DNA of 64,000 nt. Source: Mya arenaria (Eukaryota > Mollusca > Bivalvia > Myida > Myidae). Below, piece by piece: positions 11,780 to 25,400 of this stretch (its first letter is position 1; the number at the start of each line of letters is the position of its first letter). The stretch spans positions 20,267,639 through 20,331,638 of the forward strand of contig NC_069135.1 in the NCBI RefSeq assembly GCF_026914265.1, read 5' to 3'. The notes under the pieces were generated by a model. The model made no database searches. It saw only the letters and a program-made list of their open reading frames with translations, and was not told where the DNA came from. The position numbers and the translations under genes are program-made.

Positions 11780-12525
11780 GGCATGTTCTAAAACCTGGCC
11801 TGGCCTGGCCTGGCCTGGCCTGCTGACTCAGCATTTTGTGTTGGGCAAGGCCAGGCCATATTTTATACACATTGAGAGTACAAGCACTGAATATACTGGA
11901 AAACAATGATAGACCTTTATTTAGAAATAAAACTGCATGTTAATGTAATGATTTTTTTTCTGAGTTTTATTTAGATAAAAAAGTAGTTTAATTGGGTGCA
12001 TGGGAATACACTGTATCGTAAACACTAAGCGGATTAAAACAAAATTAAGTGCAAAGATCTTGGTTTACAAATCGAATCTTAAAATATATGTGTTCAAACT
12101 CAAGATTTACATACATATATATTTTATTTTTTACATACATATATTTTTTTGTGATGATTTTTATGTTTTGTCTTTATTAAAGGTGTAGAAAATTCCATCT
12201 AACAGTTCATATAGTTGAACATCCAAGTTGTTCAAAACTACATACATAGTTCAATTGAAAAAAATTGTATAAGAAAATAATTAATTATGCATTCAAATAA
12301 ACTACATTTTTTTATCTAGATAAATCTCTTCTTTTTTATATTAAACATGCAGTTGAATTTTTAAATAAAGATCTATCATTGTGTTGGCGTATATTCAGAG
12401 CTTGAACTCTCATTATGTATAAAATCTGGCCTGGCCTGGCCTGGCCTGGCCTGGCCTGACACGAAATGCTGAGTCAGCAGGCCAGGCCAGGCCGGGCCAG
12501 GCCAGGCCAGGTTTTAGAACATGCC
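11780..12525. mobile_element. 746-bp foldback element with 9-bp target duplication
   Basis: The ends are GGCATGTTCTAAAACCTGGC and its exact complement. The arms start with runs of the pentamer GGCCT, continue through 'ctgctgactcagcattt', and remain alignable inward through 'aatgatagatctttattta' and 'aactgcatgtt'. Almost the whole element is thus a giant palindrome. It is flanked on both sides by the exact 9-mer ATTGGTTAG (11771-11779 and 12526-12534). Long TIRs with 9-bp duplications fit a non-autonomous Mutator-like element. No transposase is present. Confidence 0.88.
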
Positions 12526-12534
12526 ATTGGTTAG

Positions 12535-13160
12535 TTGCTTACTCGACCAGTACCCTGTGGTCTCAATTTCGCGAAATATCTTAAGTACCTCATGACAGGA
12601 TTAAGCTAAGCTCATTATTATTTCATTTTTTGGGTAACTATTTTGTAATGTTTAAATTATACATAGCTCGGCGGCTTTAAGGGTAAATATCTTAATGATG
12701 ATCACAATAAACTAGAAAAATAAAATTAGAAATTAAGTTAGATTTGGCTTAATGAAATAAGTTTCGTAAGCATGTAAAACTTAAGAACTTTCGCGAAAAC
12801 GGGGCAGAAACTGCATTTTAAATCACTCAAGACGTTATAAAAAAACTGGTTTTAAAAAAGCAATATCCATGTTAACTCAACTTTCATTATTGGGTCATCT
12901 TGTTTGTGAAACTTAAGAAAATAACATGAAAATATCGAATACATTTTTAGCTCCATGAGCTGTTGGGAGTTCCTTAAAGCTTAGGCGCCTAAATACTACT
13001 AATTTTCTTCCTGTTGTTTGTTCTCGGTTTTTTAAAAATAATAATATACTTTGATTCAAACATAATTCTTTTGACTTTGTAATTCCCCTTGTAAATGTGT
13101 GATTATATTTATATATCAACTGTTTTACACTTAATATTGGTACTTGTCATACAATAAAAC
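12535..13160. other. AT-rich intergenic DNA, nothing recognised
   Basis: No exon, RNA gene or repeat is recognisable. Short open frames here have no splice context. Confidence 0.4.
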
Positions 13161-13164
13161 CTAC

Positions 13165-13640
13165 TGGCCGTATCATGTATTGATCACGGCGTAGCTCGCC
13201 GCTTTATAAGAAGATAGCTAGCGAGTATTTTGTCTGGTTCCCAGCGTCCTTTGCACAACAAGAGTACCGATAATGAAATGGTAAGGGCAGGTAACCCAGG
13301 CTAGTATTTTACTACTCCACTTGTTAACATAAACGGTACAGACATGACAGGTATGTTTTGCTTTAATTAGTATACTTTCTTCTATAGTACAAATACTGTA
13401 ACATCATAAAGGAGCTTTCGGCTGACCATATGCTTAACATGCTGGCAGTTTATTGCATTAATTTCATTGGAAAAGCATGATGATAATTAAGTGTAATATT
13501 TTCTTTTTTCGTCGTTGCACAAACATTTCATATATATATCATATGTGTGCAGCACAAATGTTTCGTGTGCTGCTATAGAGCTAGTGATGGCGAACATGTT
13601 GTATATAAATATCGACCAAGTTTACTTAAACCGACCTAGC
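13165..13640. repeat. diverged dispersed repeat, copy 2
   Basis: Co-linear with 2090-2560 through 'ttgatc.acggcgta.agct', 'atttcattgga.aagcatgatg', 'tatcatatgtgtgcagcaca' and 'gtgatggcgaac'. Element class unknown. Confidence 0.5.
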
Positions 13641-13861
13641 GCTAGGATCTTGACCTGTTTACATATTAATAGCGCCCTAGTTTTTAACCTTACAATAATG
13701 CATATTTAAAGGTACTCGCTCATGTTTTTTTTATTGTATTACGAAATGAAGTGTAGCAAATCATTAGGAGTGTTAAAACTAAGATACCAAAACTTGAAAC
13801 CCCTCAGCAAATGTTGATATTTGCACAAATATAATCATTTGATTCCGGCTTTGATGTTGTC

Positions 13862-13862
<1 letters not shown>

Positions 13863-13900
<38 letters not shown>

Positions 13901-13902
13901 CA
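13863..13902. repeat. (TTGA)n microsatellite
   Basis: About ten uninterrupted copies of the tetranucleotide. Confidence 0.9.
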
Positions 13903-14254
13903 TTTTCACGTGATGGCTATCACTGTATTACTTGGAGGTCAAAATTTCTACAACTTTTTGAACGTTCTGGTGGCCAGATGGATTAGGCGTCGGTTTCCTT
14001 TTTTTACTTAGGCCTAAAAAAAAATTGTTTGGCTAGGGTTACATCCTTTTCAAAAATAGGTAGGGTAGGTAGGCCTCTTTTTTTATTATAAGGCTTTATA
14101 TAAGAATATCATTTTCATCATTGGAGAATGGTGTTAAAGCAATCTTCTGTATAAGCATTTAAGGTTTAAACTACATATTGAAAAGCAATTAAAAAAATAT
14201 AATTTTTTTTTTTATTTAATTGCATTTGATATTTAGGTATGTGAAGTGTGTATA

Positions 14255-14600
14255 AGGTAGGTTTTAGCCACACAGTCAGAGAAGGGTGTTGCACTCTGTC
14301 CTTTTCTGGTAGAACTATTTTTTTTGCCATCATGGAAAGCAGCATGTGCTCCATTCTGTCCTCTCGGAGTTAAATGCTATAGATAATCAAATACGTATTT
14401 TAAGTTCCGATTAAGACATATACTATGACTATAAATACATACATTTCTTACATGTTGGCAGTAGAAACTTAATATAACTAACCTTTTTTATAATGTTAAA
14501 GTTCTTCATAGCCCGGTACAACGTGCCCTTTTTCTTTTTTTCAGCACACTCCCCTTTTTAAAACCTGTCTAAAACCCCAATAAGAACATATGTAAGTGAA
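14255..14600. repeat. dispersed repeat, shared with 49145-49500
   Basis: Ordered shared words include 'ggttttagc.acagag', 'agcatgtgc.cc', 'agataatcaaata', 'ttcttcatagcc', 'tttttcagcac.ct.cccttt' and 'ttaaaacc.tgctaaaaccc'. The copy at 49145-49500 lies inside an intron of the second CUB gene. Confidence 0.6.
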
Positions 14601-14744
14601 TTACTACATTTCGAATTTGTTACCATGGCAACAAAATAACACCTTAATTAAAAATGAAGAGGTGTTTTAACACATTTAGCTGCTAAAACATCGGGTGATT
14701 CGATCGGCCTCCTCAAACTAACATTTCTTTAATATATAAAACAG

Positions 14745-14870
14745 AGAATGGTCTAGTGAAATAGTTGTCTGCCTTATAGACCGTGATGCGGTCGTAGGTT
14801 CGATCCTCATCGCTGGCACGTTCTATTGACCCGAAATATGGACATCAGTACTGGTTTCTGCCTAGCAACA
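14745..14870 (+). mobile_element. tRNA-derived SINE fragment
   Basis: A degenerate A-box region ('aatggtctagtgaaatagtt') is followed about 45 bases later by a B-box-like 'aggttcgatcctc', then a short body ('attgacccgaaatatggaca'). Internal RNA polymerase III boxes with a non-tRNA body define a SINE. The tRNA fold itself is not intact. Confidence 0.55.
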
Positions 14871-15038
14871 TACTCCGTTGTGATTCTACTAGTTATCAGC
14901 TTTCGTCCAAATCAAACTTAAATACATGAACCTTATTTTATTCTAAAACCACAATTAAAATGTATTTTGAAATTCAAGAACAAGATAAGTATCCCCTCCC
15001 TCCCCCGTACAGCCACCGAGCATCAAGGATATTCCTCT

Positions 15039-15358
15039 TTAAAGCTGCACTCTCACAGATATACCAGTTTTACAACTTTTTTTATTTTTTGTCTTGGAAC
15101 GAGCCATTTTTTGCGACAATCTATGGAAACCAGTGATTCAAGACTGCTTACAAAAAAAATAGATCGCAGATTTTTATATTTAAGTTCAAAAATTGATGTT
15201 TTATGCATTTTTCTTAAGCCATGAAACATTAATTTTCGAACGGAAATATGAAAATCTACGATCTTTTTTTGTCAACAATCTTATATTGTTGGTGCGCAGA
15301 TATGTACGCAAAGATTTGCTCTTTCCAAGACAAAAAAACAACCAAATTGTATGACTGC
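15039..15358. mobile_element. palindromic MITE family B, copy 1
   Basis: Begins TTAAAGCTGCACTCTCACAG at a TTAA and contains the palindromic core in which 'tatttaagttcaaaaattga' is mirrored by 'ttcgaacggaaatatgaaaa'. Related copies lie at 29485-29732 and 32285-32672. The right terminus is eroded here. It ends about 45 bases before the first amidase exon. Confidence 0.75.
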
Positions 15359-15405
15359 ATTATTGCAATCGCACTCTTTTATCCTCTATTTGTATAGAGC
15401 CCGAG

Positions 15406-18400
15406 ATGTATCGAGCACCGGCCGTGCGCCCTCCAAGCACCAAGGAGCTAGCAGAGATGGGCGAGTCCCTTGGCTATCAACTGACGGACGCAGAGATAGA
15501 GGGATTCAAGGGTAAACTCCCAGGATCGCGTTTACTTACGTCTCGAATCTCAGTCTCAGAATCATAACCGCGAAACTTTACTGTATTGTAATACAGAATG
15601 TATTACCATTTGAAGCAACACAAGTGTAAATATTGTGAGCATATGTTATGAATAACAAGTTGTACAATAATTGAAGTATCTTTCGTCAAAAATAATTCAA
15701 TTAAATATACTGCTAACATTGTTAGAATTAGATTGTCTGACAAACTCAGACAATCTAATTCTAACACTGTTAGCAGTATATTTAATTAAATTAATCAATA
15801 GTCCGTTGGTTAAAAAATAATATACATATACATTATTTAAACATCATTACCCAAAGATGACAATAATGCTCTTACATAAAGCATTTTTTCTGAAGCTGCC
15901 TGTTTTGGGATAATAATTATGTAACTCTTACCACCCACACTTATTTCGACCTAAGCGACGTTCCTGTTTATCGAACACTTCATTGTTTTCAGGTCACATT
16001 ATGGAATCCCTGAAACTGTACAATGACATTGAAGGTCTGGTTCCCCCGACACTTCCGGTGAAATACCCGAGGACGCCGGGATACAGACCAGAGCCATCGG
16101 AGAACAGCTGTAACGCATGGTAAGACAACCTGTGAGGTCGGGGAACGTGTGTAGGGAGGTTGACGAAGGTAGATCTGTGTGATACTTATCTGTCAACCCA
16201 GAGGTCACAGGTTAAAGCTGTTGCTCTGTTTTCTTAGAGGGTAAACAAGGGATCGATTGTTCAGAACTACGTCAACGGCATCGTCGTTAACTTACTAAGC
16301 TTTTTGCTCTGAAAGGTTTCATGGATACACTAGTGCAGTATTTCTTACAAGATTTGACACAGCTATTTCTGCTGTACTTGCTTTATTTAAATATATAATT
16401 CCCAAATCCCAAATGGGGTATAAACTATTGGCTTATCTTATGGACACCAGGACTTGTTCACCCTGTAAAAGGAATGAGTTCGGGTCCCACCAAGGGAAAG
16501 TTAAAGGGTAAATGATCATTACCAGCACAGGTTTCTACCACTGGTTCTATATAACGGGTAACATATTATTATAATTCTTGCGTAAACCGAGCTTGTGTGG
16601 AAACTCAACTGGTTGCTTATTTCTGTATATATGATATATGTTTCTTTCAATGGCAGAAACTCTGGAGAATTTTACATCATTTCGTAATTTTAAAGTATTT
16701 CATAACTGTTAAGATTAATTCCTAATCGAGCTAAAATAAATTGATATAAAGTTATAAACTAACAAGGGACGATTACGTGGGCGGAAGTTTCGATAAAACA
16801 ATTTACTGTCAACGGATGGGCTAGAAGAACGGTTCTGTGTGTCAATGACACATAAGTATGCTGGCTAAATAGAAACATTGATGGACCTAACCCGTGCAAT
16901 GTCATGTCTGTGCATATCATGTACACATTTAATACAACTCACTCCCTATAGCAAAATAGTCAAACTGATTTACTTTTTTTAAAATATTGGACCATTATGA
17001 GCATTCATAGCATAGTAAATATTATATAAATATAAAAGGAAGAATATGTTACGTATTTGTCCAAAATAGTTCGTACTTATTGAAAGCATAAGTGCGTAAA
17101 AACGATGCGATTTTAGTGAAATATTTGACAACATGGTAGTTCAACGAAGCATTTCGGCCTTGAACGCATGCTCTGGCTTCGTATTCAATATGGGACTTAA
17201 GTCATTCTTATGGTCATACATGATTGACTTCATTCACGGTATATGCCCAATTTGTAAATCACGCAATCCGTAAGCTAAACCATGCTTAGATCCAAATTAA
17301 GATTGATATTGAATACCATACATATTCTACATTTAAGGTACTGGAAGTGTGACATCAAAGGAGCTTCTAGCGGGCTGCTGAAGGGAAAGCGTGTCGGGAT
17401 CAAGGATAATGTATGCGTTGCCGGGGTTCCAATGATGAACGGGTCAAAGGTCATGCAAGGGTACACCCCTGAAGTAGACGCAACACTGGTGACCCGGATC
17501 TTAGATGCGGGTATGTGACCACTCGTTATCAAGAATTACGTCCCTTTACCATTTTTGTCCCTTTACCGACACAACCGTGTTTTCTTTTGAGGGTAATCCG
17601 GACATTATCATTTTGTCATCATACGTACAAAATTACACTGCTGACCAGTATCTTGGATGCAGGTGTTCCCAAATTAAAATGAAATAATTAAGAGTTATGT
17701 CCCATTACTGGACTTACAGTTATTGGTAATCCTCAAGTTAAAACAATCGTAAATTATGGCCCCTTCATACGTTGTATTACACATCAGGACATTGGACACT
17801 CCTGACTCTGACGCTACACATGTAGGTACAGACGAACCCCGATGGCTCGAACTCCCAGGGACGGCGATATAACCTTGAGTCTTGGAAAATTCGAGCCAAA
17901 CGGCATTGTTTACCATCAATATAATGAAATCGGTCATTTACATATAGTTCGAGCCAACGAGTAATTCGAGCCAAGCGAGTTCGAGCCAACGGGGTTCGAC
18001 TGTATGTGGGGATTTGAAAGTATTCAATTATTGTGAATTATGTCCCCCTACGAAATTGTAGTCCATGAAAGTTAAGGGGAGGTAAATACACCTGACTTGA
18101 CACAACAATTGTGACAGGGATCCAGAATACAAGGCATGTATGCGGCTTGAAGAATACGCCCCGTTATTAGACTTGGCCAGAATGGATATACGTTGGACAA
18201 GTCAGTGGATAACTTTTTTAGATTGTTAGGAAAGTGAATACTTTTCAAAAATGCATTTCTCGCAACTATGTTGTAAAGGAACCGTTTTGATAATACATGA
18301 AACACCGATACATAGGTTTTTATAAAGAAGTGTAAGCTATGCGGATTTAACGAAAATAAAAACATCAAAACACTTTTTCGGTTTCCCTTTATTTAGACTT

Positions 18401-19379
18401 GTCGCTGGTCAGACGCATTGGTTATTTATTTAAACTTATTTCCTTTTGTCAAGGGAATACATAGTGCTTGAATATGAATGTACAAAGTGAAAAGAATAAG
18501 AATGTGAGTGCCGTTAAAAGATAGAAATATATCTGTTCTGTCTAAGGGATGTGTGACAATGTAGCCAGTGTTGCCCTAAACGCAATGGCAGTGTCAACAC
18601 TGACTAAATTACATTACATTCCACATATCTCCTAAATTGTCCCGCAGACATTTAAAGCGGAATTACTAATTGGATGCCATTTGGGTAGTGGAGGATACAT
18701 GTTCCATTAAAATAATCTTGAACATGTTTCTGACAACATGGCGCTCTCTTGATTTACTATTTTTACCGGGGTATCTCATTTCATGTCCCCCCTGATTATT
18801 TCCATCTCTTGATCAGAACGTTAAATTTTATGTTTACCTTTATTTGAATTATGATAAAAATTTTTTATATATTTACACTTGAACTTATTCAGCCGCGTGT
18901 ATGATGGCTTGCATCAAAATTCATCTTGTTACATTATAGTGCATATTGATTTTGGATTATACACCTCCCCCGGGGGCCGTTTCAATAAACATCTTATTCG
19001 TGAAATTATCTTAGTGTCATATTTTCGTTATTTTTAAATCTATAGAAGTGAGATTACTGTTTATTTTGATGGACTTGCGGCAATGGACCGTGAAATAATT
19101 TTAAAAAAATACATCCTGATACATCCAGGTTTAAGTGGGTGTTGTTTTCATTTTCGAAATTGTTTTTGTTAACTTTTCATCAAATGTATTAACCGCAAAC
19201 GCAATTAAGGAAGTGTAATTCGTTTCCCACAAGTTGTTTTACGGTTTATTTGGGGATTGGTTTGTATACCCAAAACGCAATTCATTTTTCAGCTCAATCA
19301 TTCATGCATTTGTTAAAGGGGCACAATATATATATAGCTTCACTTGATATATGCAACATTTTTTTTTAATTTACTATAT

Positions 19380-19450
<71 letters not shown>

Positions 19451-22400
19451 TTATTTTTATTATTATTATTATTATCATTATTATTATTATTATTATTATA
19501 ATTATTATACGCCCGAAGGGTCGTATTATGTTATGGCCTCCATCGTCTGTCCGTCCGTTAGCAATTCCGTGTCCGGGCCATAACTTGGTAACTAATACAG
19601 CGATTTTCAAATAACTTTATACAAATCATCACTACATTAAAAGGATGTGTCGCGCGCAATTTCCAGGTCCATACCTCAAAGACTAGAATCACCATGGGGG
19701 TGCGTTAACAAATCCGTGTCCGGGCCACAACTTGGTCACTTATAAAGTCATTTTCAAATAACTTTATACAAAGCATCATTACATTAACAGGATGTGTCGC
19801 GCGCAATTTCCAGGTCCATACCTCAAACACTAGAATCACCATGGGGGGACGTTAGCAATTCCATGTCCAGGCCATAACTGTGTTACTACTAAAGCAATTT
19901 TCAAATAACTTTATACAAATCATCTCTACATTAAAAGGATTTGTCAAGCATGCTTTCCAGGTCCGTACCTCAAAGGCTAATTTCACTGGGTGGCGTTAGC
20001 AATTCCGTGTCCGGGCCATAACTTGGTAACTAATAAAGCGATTTTCAAATAACTTTATACAAATCATCACTACATTAAAAGGATGTGTCGCGCGCAATTT
20101 CCAGGTCCATACCTCAAAGACTAGAATCACCATGGGGGTGCGTTAGCAAATCCGTGTCCGGGCCACAACTTTGTCACTAATAAAGTCATTTTCAAATAAC
20201 TCTATACAAAGCATCATTACATTAAAAGGATGTGTCACGCGCAATTTCCAATTATTCTATGTTGTAAAAAAATACTGTTGAACAAAGGTTTTTATTAGCA
20301 CTGCTAACTTAAGTATCATTAAAGTTTCAATATTGGAAGTTTAAGCCTTTGTTGTAAACACTTCACACCTAGTAAGCAGTATACTAGCATAACCTAAATG
20401 TTTATTAAAGACCTCAAGCCGAATCTTCTTCGGGCGTATAATGCTCCGTTTCGCGGTGCTCTTGTTATTATTATTATTATTATTATTGTTGTCGTTTTAT
20501 CGCATTTGGAAACTAGGGGGCCAAGTCATCGGTAAGACAAACTGCGAGTCCATGTGCTTCAGCGGAAGTAGTTTCACAAACGATACTGGGCCAACCCTGA
20601 ACCCTAAGGACCAAGAACGCAGTGCCGGTGGGTCCAGTGGGGGCAGCGCCGCCGTGGTAAATATCTGTGTTGTTTAAAACGGTTTATGGTACTCTGCATG
20701 ACGCTAGAGTTATTAGATGTCCATCCGCGCTAACCAAGGACCATATTCATTTAGCTTCTAAGTAGAAAAATTGAACTTTGTGAAACAACTTTATTTCTTA
20801 ACAACGAATGTTTTAAATACCCTTCATTTTTCATTAAATTTATTCATATGCCTTTATTATTTAGATCCTTTTTCTTGCTTATTTCCATATTATTGCTGTA
20901 AAAACATTGAAAATTTTCTTTTAATGCAACATAGAAAAAACAACAATTAAGATTACAGACTACCAAATACAAATACTCCCATTTCTGGCGCTTCAACGTC
21001 TTAAAGTCTTATAAGAAAGTAAATTTCAGTCAAAGATACTGACTGTCTAATCCCATGGAGGCTGCCATTTTCAACGCACGATTTGGTGATTAGATTTCCG
21101 GGCAACTACTTTCACATTTTAAGTAGTCCCATGAAATCTAAGTGGTTTTATTTATTTATTTAATTTTCTGGGGTGAGGGGGGGGGGGGGGGTAAACTATA
21201 AAACAGCAGCTTTAAAGAGTGCTAAGATGGAATACTACAGTATGTCTAGAATTGACAAAGCAGCTTTTCAAAGAAACTCATGGTATCATTTTTTATAAAT
21301 AAGGCATCTAACAATGAGTAGTCACTTCCGAATTGGTGTAATTTCCCCAGAAAACTACAGCGACAAGCCCATTAGTATCAAGTACAGACCCTGATGAGAC
21401 GCTCAATATAAGGGCGCTAACGACACTGTACGAGAGACACAGACGTACACACACCACACACGGATCCGTGGTCTAGTGGTTACACACTTGACTGCCAATC
21501 CAGGGGTCGCATGTTCGATTTCCCGCCGCACCACTAAAAGATATACAAATCGTCTTCTTGGAGGGACGATAAATGGGGGTCCCGTGTAACAGTGCTATAC
21601 ACTGGTGCACGTTTAACAACCAGGGTAGCTCTAATCAGGGTTACATTCTGCCTGTGCACCATGCTTCAAAAACATAAAATGACTAACAATTGTGTCGGAG
21701 CACTCGCCGAATTGGCATTGCCCGAGTGCGAGTATAAGTAAGCGTTATAATATAAATATATATGTTAACAAAATACGCTAAAAAGTACCAGTTCAGACTA
21801 TAAGTTGTTAAAATGTTCTCGGGGGAGTACCCTCAAATCCCCGAGCCAACATCTTAAACTATTCTGGGAGAAGGGCGAAGGTCTAAAGGTCCTTGCCCCG
21901 CCCCTTATAGTTTTGTTTAGGTATTAATAAAAGTCTGTTCTGTTCTGTTCTGTTCATAAAGTAATTTATTATTTCATTATAAGTTGCTTATAATTTGCAA
22001 TCTTTCTCACATTCCAGGTGAAGAACGGAGAAGCTGACGTCGCCATAGGTGGGGACCAGGGTGGGTCAATCAGAATCCCTTCCTCGTGGGTGGGAATTGT
22101 GGGGCTGAAACCAACGTGGGGCCTCGTGCCCTACACCGGGGTCGTCCCCATTGAAACCACAGTGGACCACGCGGGTCCAATGGCTGCCAGTGTTACTGAC
22201 TGCGCTCTTCTATTGGAGGTAATTTGGGATTTTAAGAGCAATTGGTGAAGCGCCAGTTGTGAACCATTTAAGTATTAAGTTGACCAATGAAGAGACTATA
22301 AATATTGTAAATAACCTCAATACACGGTTGTCCAATACTAAGCTTATACATTCACATTAAAACCTTAGACAAACTTAGACAAACAATTAACGCGTATGTC

Positions 22401-25400
22401 ATTCGCGGCGAAATAAAGATCATTGATTTTTATTACCACCAAGATCTCACGTAAAGTACCATAGACAAATTATAGTATTTTTTTCAAAAACATAATTATA
22501 ATTGTTATCTTTTTATATCTCACATGAAGAGTTGATCAAAGAGGTACTGACTGTGATTTCAGGCCATTGCGGGGTATGACGACGGAAGAGACCCCAGACA
22601 AGAAAGCGCCATGACCTGTCCACCATATTCAAAACAGGTAAAACGAATATACCATTGACCAAGAATACTGGCTGCTTAAAGTGAACATGCATATATTTAC
22701 CTATGATGTGGCTTAGGTGATGATGTTGTTGTTTTTTTTAATAAAAAAATTCTCTCAAATTGCCCGTTAAGTATTTAGTTACGTATACTCGTGTATGTAT
22801 TCATACCAGAAGGGAGACACCCATCTTAGGCGACTATAATTTAATTGCTACATTTTCATCCCCGCCCGCCCTCTCTTTTTCTGCCGCCCCTTAAATGTTA
22901 TTGACTTAAATACACATGTATCAGGTCCCTTATGCAATAAAAAAGAAAAAGAGCATGGCCATATACTCAATGGTGAAAAGGTATCTAAAAAAATATGATA
23001 TCCCCCCACTCCCACCCCTTCCCACGCGCCCCATCTAAAAAATATTTGGATGAAAATCAAGCAATTGATTTGTATTGGCCTAAGATACAACATCGATGAT
23101 TAATAACTGTCAACGCGTCAGTTCTGTGCGCATGGCAAATCTCCTATATTACTGCTATGCGTCCCACTGACGAAAAGTCTGTAATAAAAATGTATGTATT
23201 GTATTTCAAAAGACAAAGACGTCCACAAATTGGCTTACTAAGCTTAGCAAATTTAACAGCACACATGTGAAAGAGTTCCCTCGTTCTAGATAAGTCTCAA
23301 TCATTACCGTTATTTTCAGAATTTCTGTTCTCTTAAACGTGTTTAAGAGTTAGTTTCTTGAGGAAAAGGGAAAAGAGTTCTAACATGACAAAATAATGCA
23401 CCAGTCACATTGTAACCACGGTCCCCACGGGTCCGGGGGTATACCGGAGATAGCCGGGGAAATGGGCCGTGTTTTTAACTTCCAGATGGCCCTATAGTGC
23501 CGGGTGAATGCGGTAGTTTTGTCTTCGCGCCAAAAATAGCGGGGAATGGCTCTTACCTAGGGTCCCTTGGCGGGGATTTTGCCCGGGCTCGGCTGGAACG
23601 AGTCAAAGTCCCCGCTAATCCCCGGACCTTGGGGAGCCGTGGTTACAATTGACTGGTGCATAAATAAGAAATTGAAACGTTTTACCACAAAAAAGCCATA
23701 TTTGAATAGCTTCGAATTATACCCCCCCCCCCCCCAACTAAAACCCCAACGATTTAACAACCAAACTGACTATGCGATTTTTGATGAATAACTCAAATCA
23801 TGCAAAATGTTCGTGCACGCAACACAATAGGGTTATAAGTACTGCGTTTTAGTCCGGGATGTCGTATTCGACTCGCGTGAATGTATTTGCAGAAATCTAC
23901 GAGAGTCTGATACGACCTTCCGGATCAAGACGCAATACTAAAAACCAGTTTTATGATATACATAACTGGTTTGAATCACAAACAAGACACGCTATTATGT
24001 ATCATGTCGCAATATCTTCATTTTAACACCGTGCAATGATACTTGTTATGACGTGACGCCAAGAGAGTAAAAACTTTGCGATATTTATTGTTGGCAGCTA
24101 TAGGATGTGTTTCTAAGTACAAAGGTTTTATGGTAAAATGTGTCATGCATGTATGTCTCCGCTGACGAACTTTTTATTGCGACCCAAAGCAAAACAAGAT
24201 ATCGGGGGTTACACACAAAAAAAATGCGTTGACATTAGTCAATGTGTACAGTTATTACAAGTTTCAAGTTTCAAGTTTTATTTGAAATAAACCAGAAGGC
24301 CTTAGACCCATGAGGCATAAAGTGCGCAATGGTGACAAAAACAAATAATATGTACTTGTGCGGTAACATATTAACTAATAATGTTTATACAAAATTAGTT
24401 TTAGAACATGCATACCTTTATAAATCAAATGTTCGAGTAATTTTACTCTTATTTTTACAAGTTTATAAAACATCCTCCCTTTCAATCTAAGTGCGAAAAT
24501 GTAATTACCTAGAGCGTATACAGGAAAAATATTATGGTAAATACTTTTGGTATGCATGTTTGTGACGTTTTATATGCTTATGTTGAAATAGGATTGAAAA
24601 AGGAAAATGTAATACATATATACATATAAATGTTACATTAATGACTTTTTTCGCCCAAAGTTGGAAGTCAGCTTGGCGGGCAAGAAGATCGGCCTTCTGA
24701 CGGAAGGTTTTGATGGTTGTGAGGAGGACGTACAGATGATTGTACGAGCTGCGGCTGACCGCTTTAAATCCATTAACGTTGAGGTTGAGGACGTATCCAT
24801 GCCCCTTCACACACACGGTGCGTGATTACCATCGTAAAGGTAGTAGTTTTCCCGCCATATCTCGAACAATTTATTGCTGAAAAGAGGTATACATGTGTCG
24901 AGGTGTTCCGATTGGTTATGGACAATCGTTATCCGTACTGTTATCCGTACTGTAGCATCGTTTTAAAAAAGCAAACTTTTATTTTATAACAATAGCTTTT
25001 AATTTCATTGTTGCAAACCCGTAATAATGATTTTATTATTATAATATATAATCATGATAACTGCTTATTAAGGTGTGGCGATTTGGGCACCGATATGCAC
25101 GGACGGAGCCTACCAATGTATGATTAGGGGGTTTGGTGAGTTGAAATTATGTATTTTGTGCAGTATAAGAGCAATAGCAACTTGATTTCGAAAATTCCGT
25201 TAGCACTTTGATTTTTCTCAAATTCGTGTGGTTCTTTGAGTTCTCTAATTCGGGAAGCTCTTTGATTTCTCAAATTTAGATATTTTTCTGATTTATTCAA
25301 ATTAAGGTAGCTCTCTGTTTCTCAAATTAAGGTAGCTCTCTGTTTCTCAAATTAAGGTAGCTCTCTGATTCCTCAAATTAAAGTAGCTCTCTGTTTCTCA

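Noticed and set aside
19344..19614. Open frames rich in FIYLFIYL
   Set aside because: Pure translation of the TTTA/TTA microsatellite.
21463..21535. Functional tRNA gene
   Set aside because: A and B boxes are present but the acceptor stem does not pair and a SINE body and tail follow.
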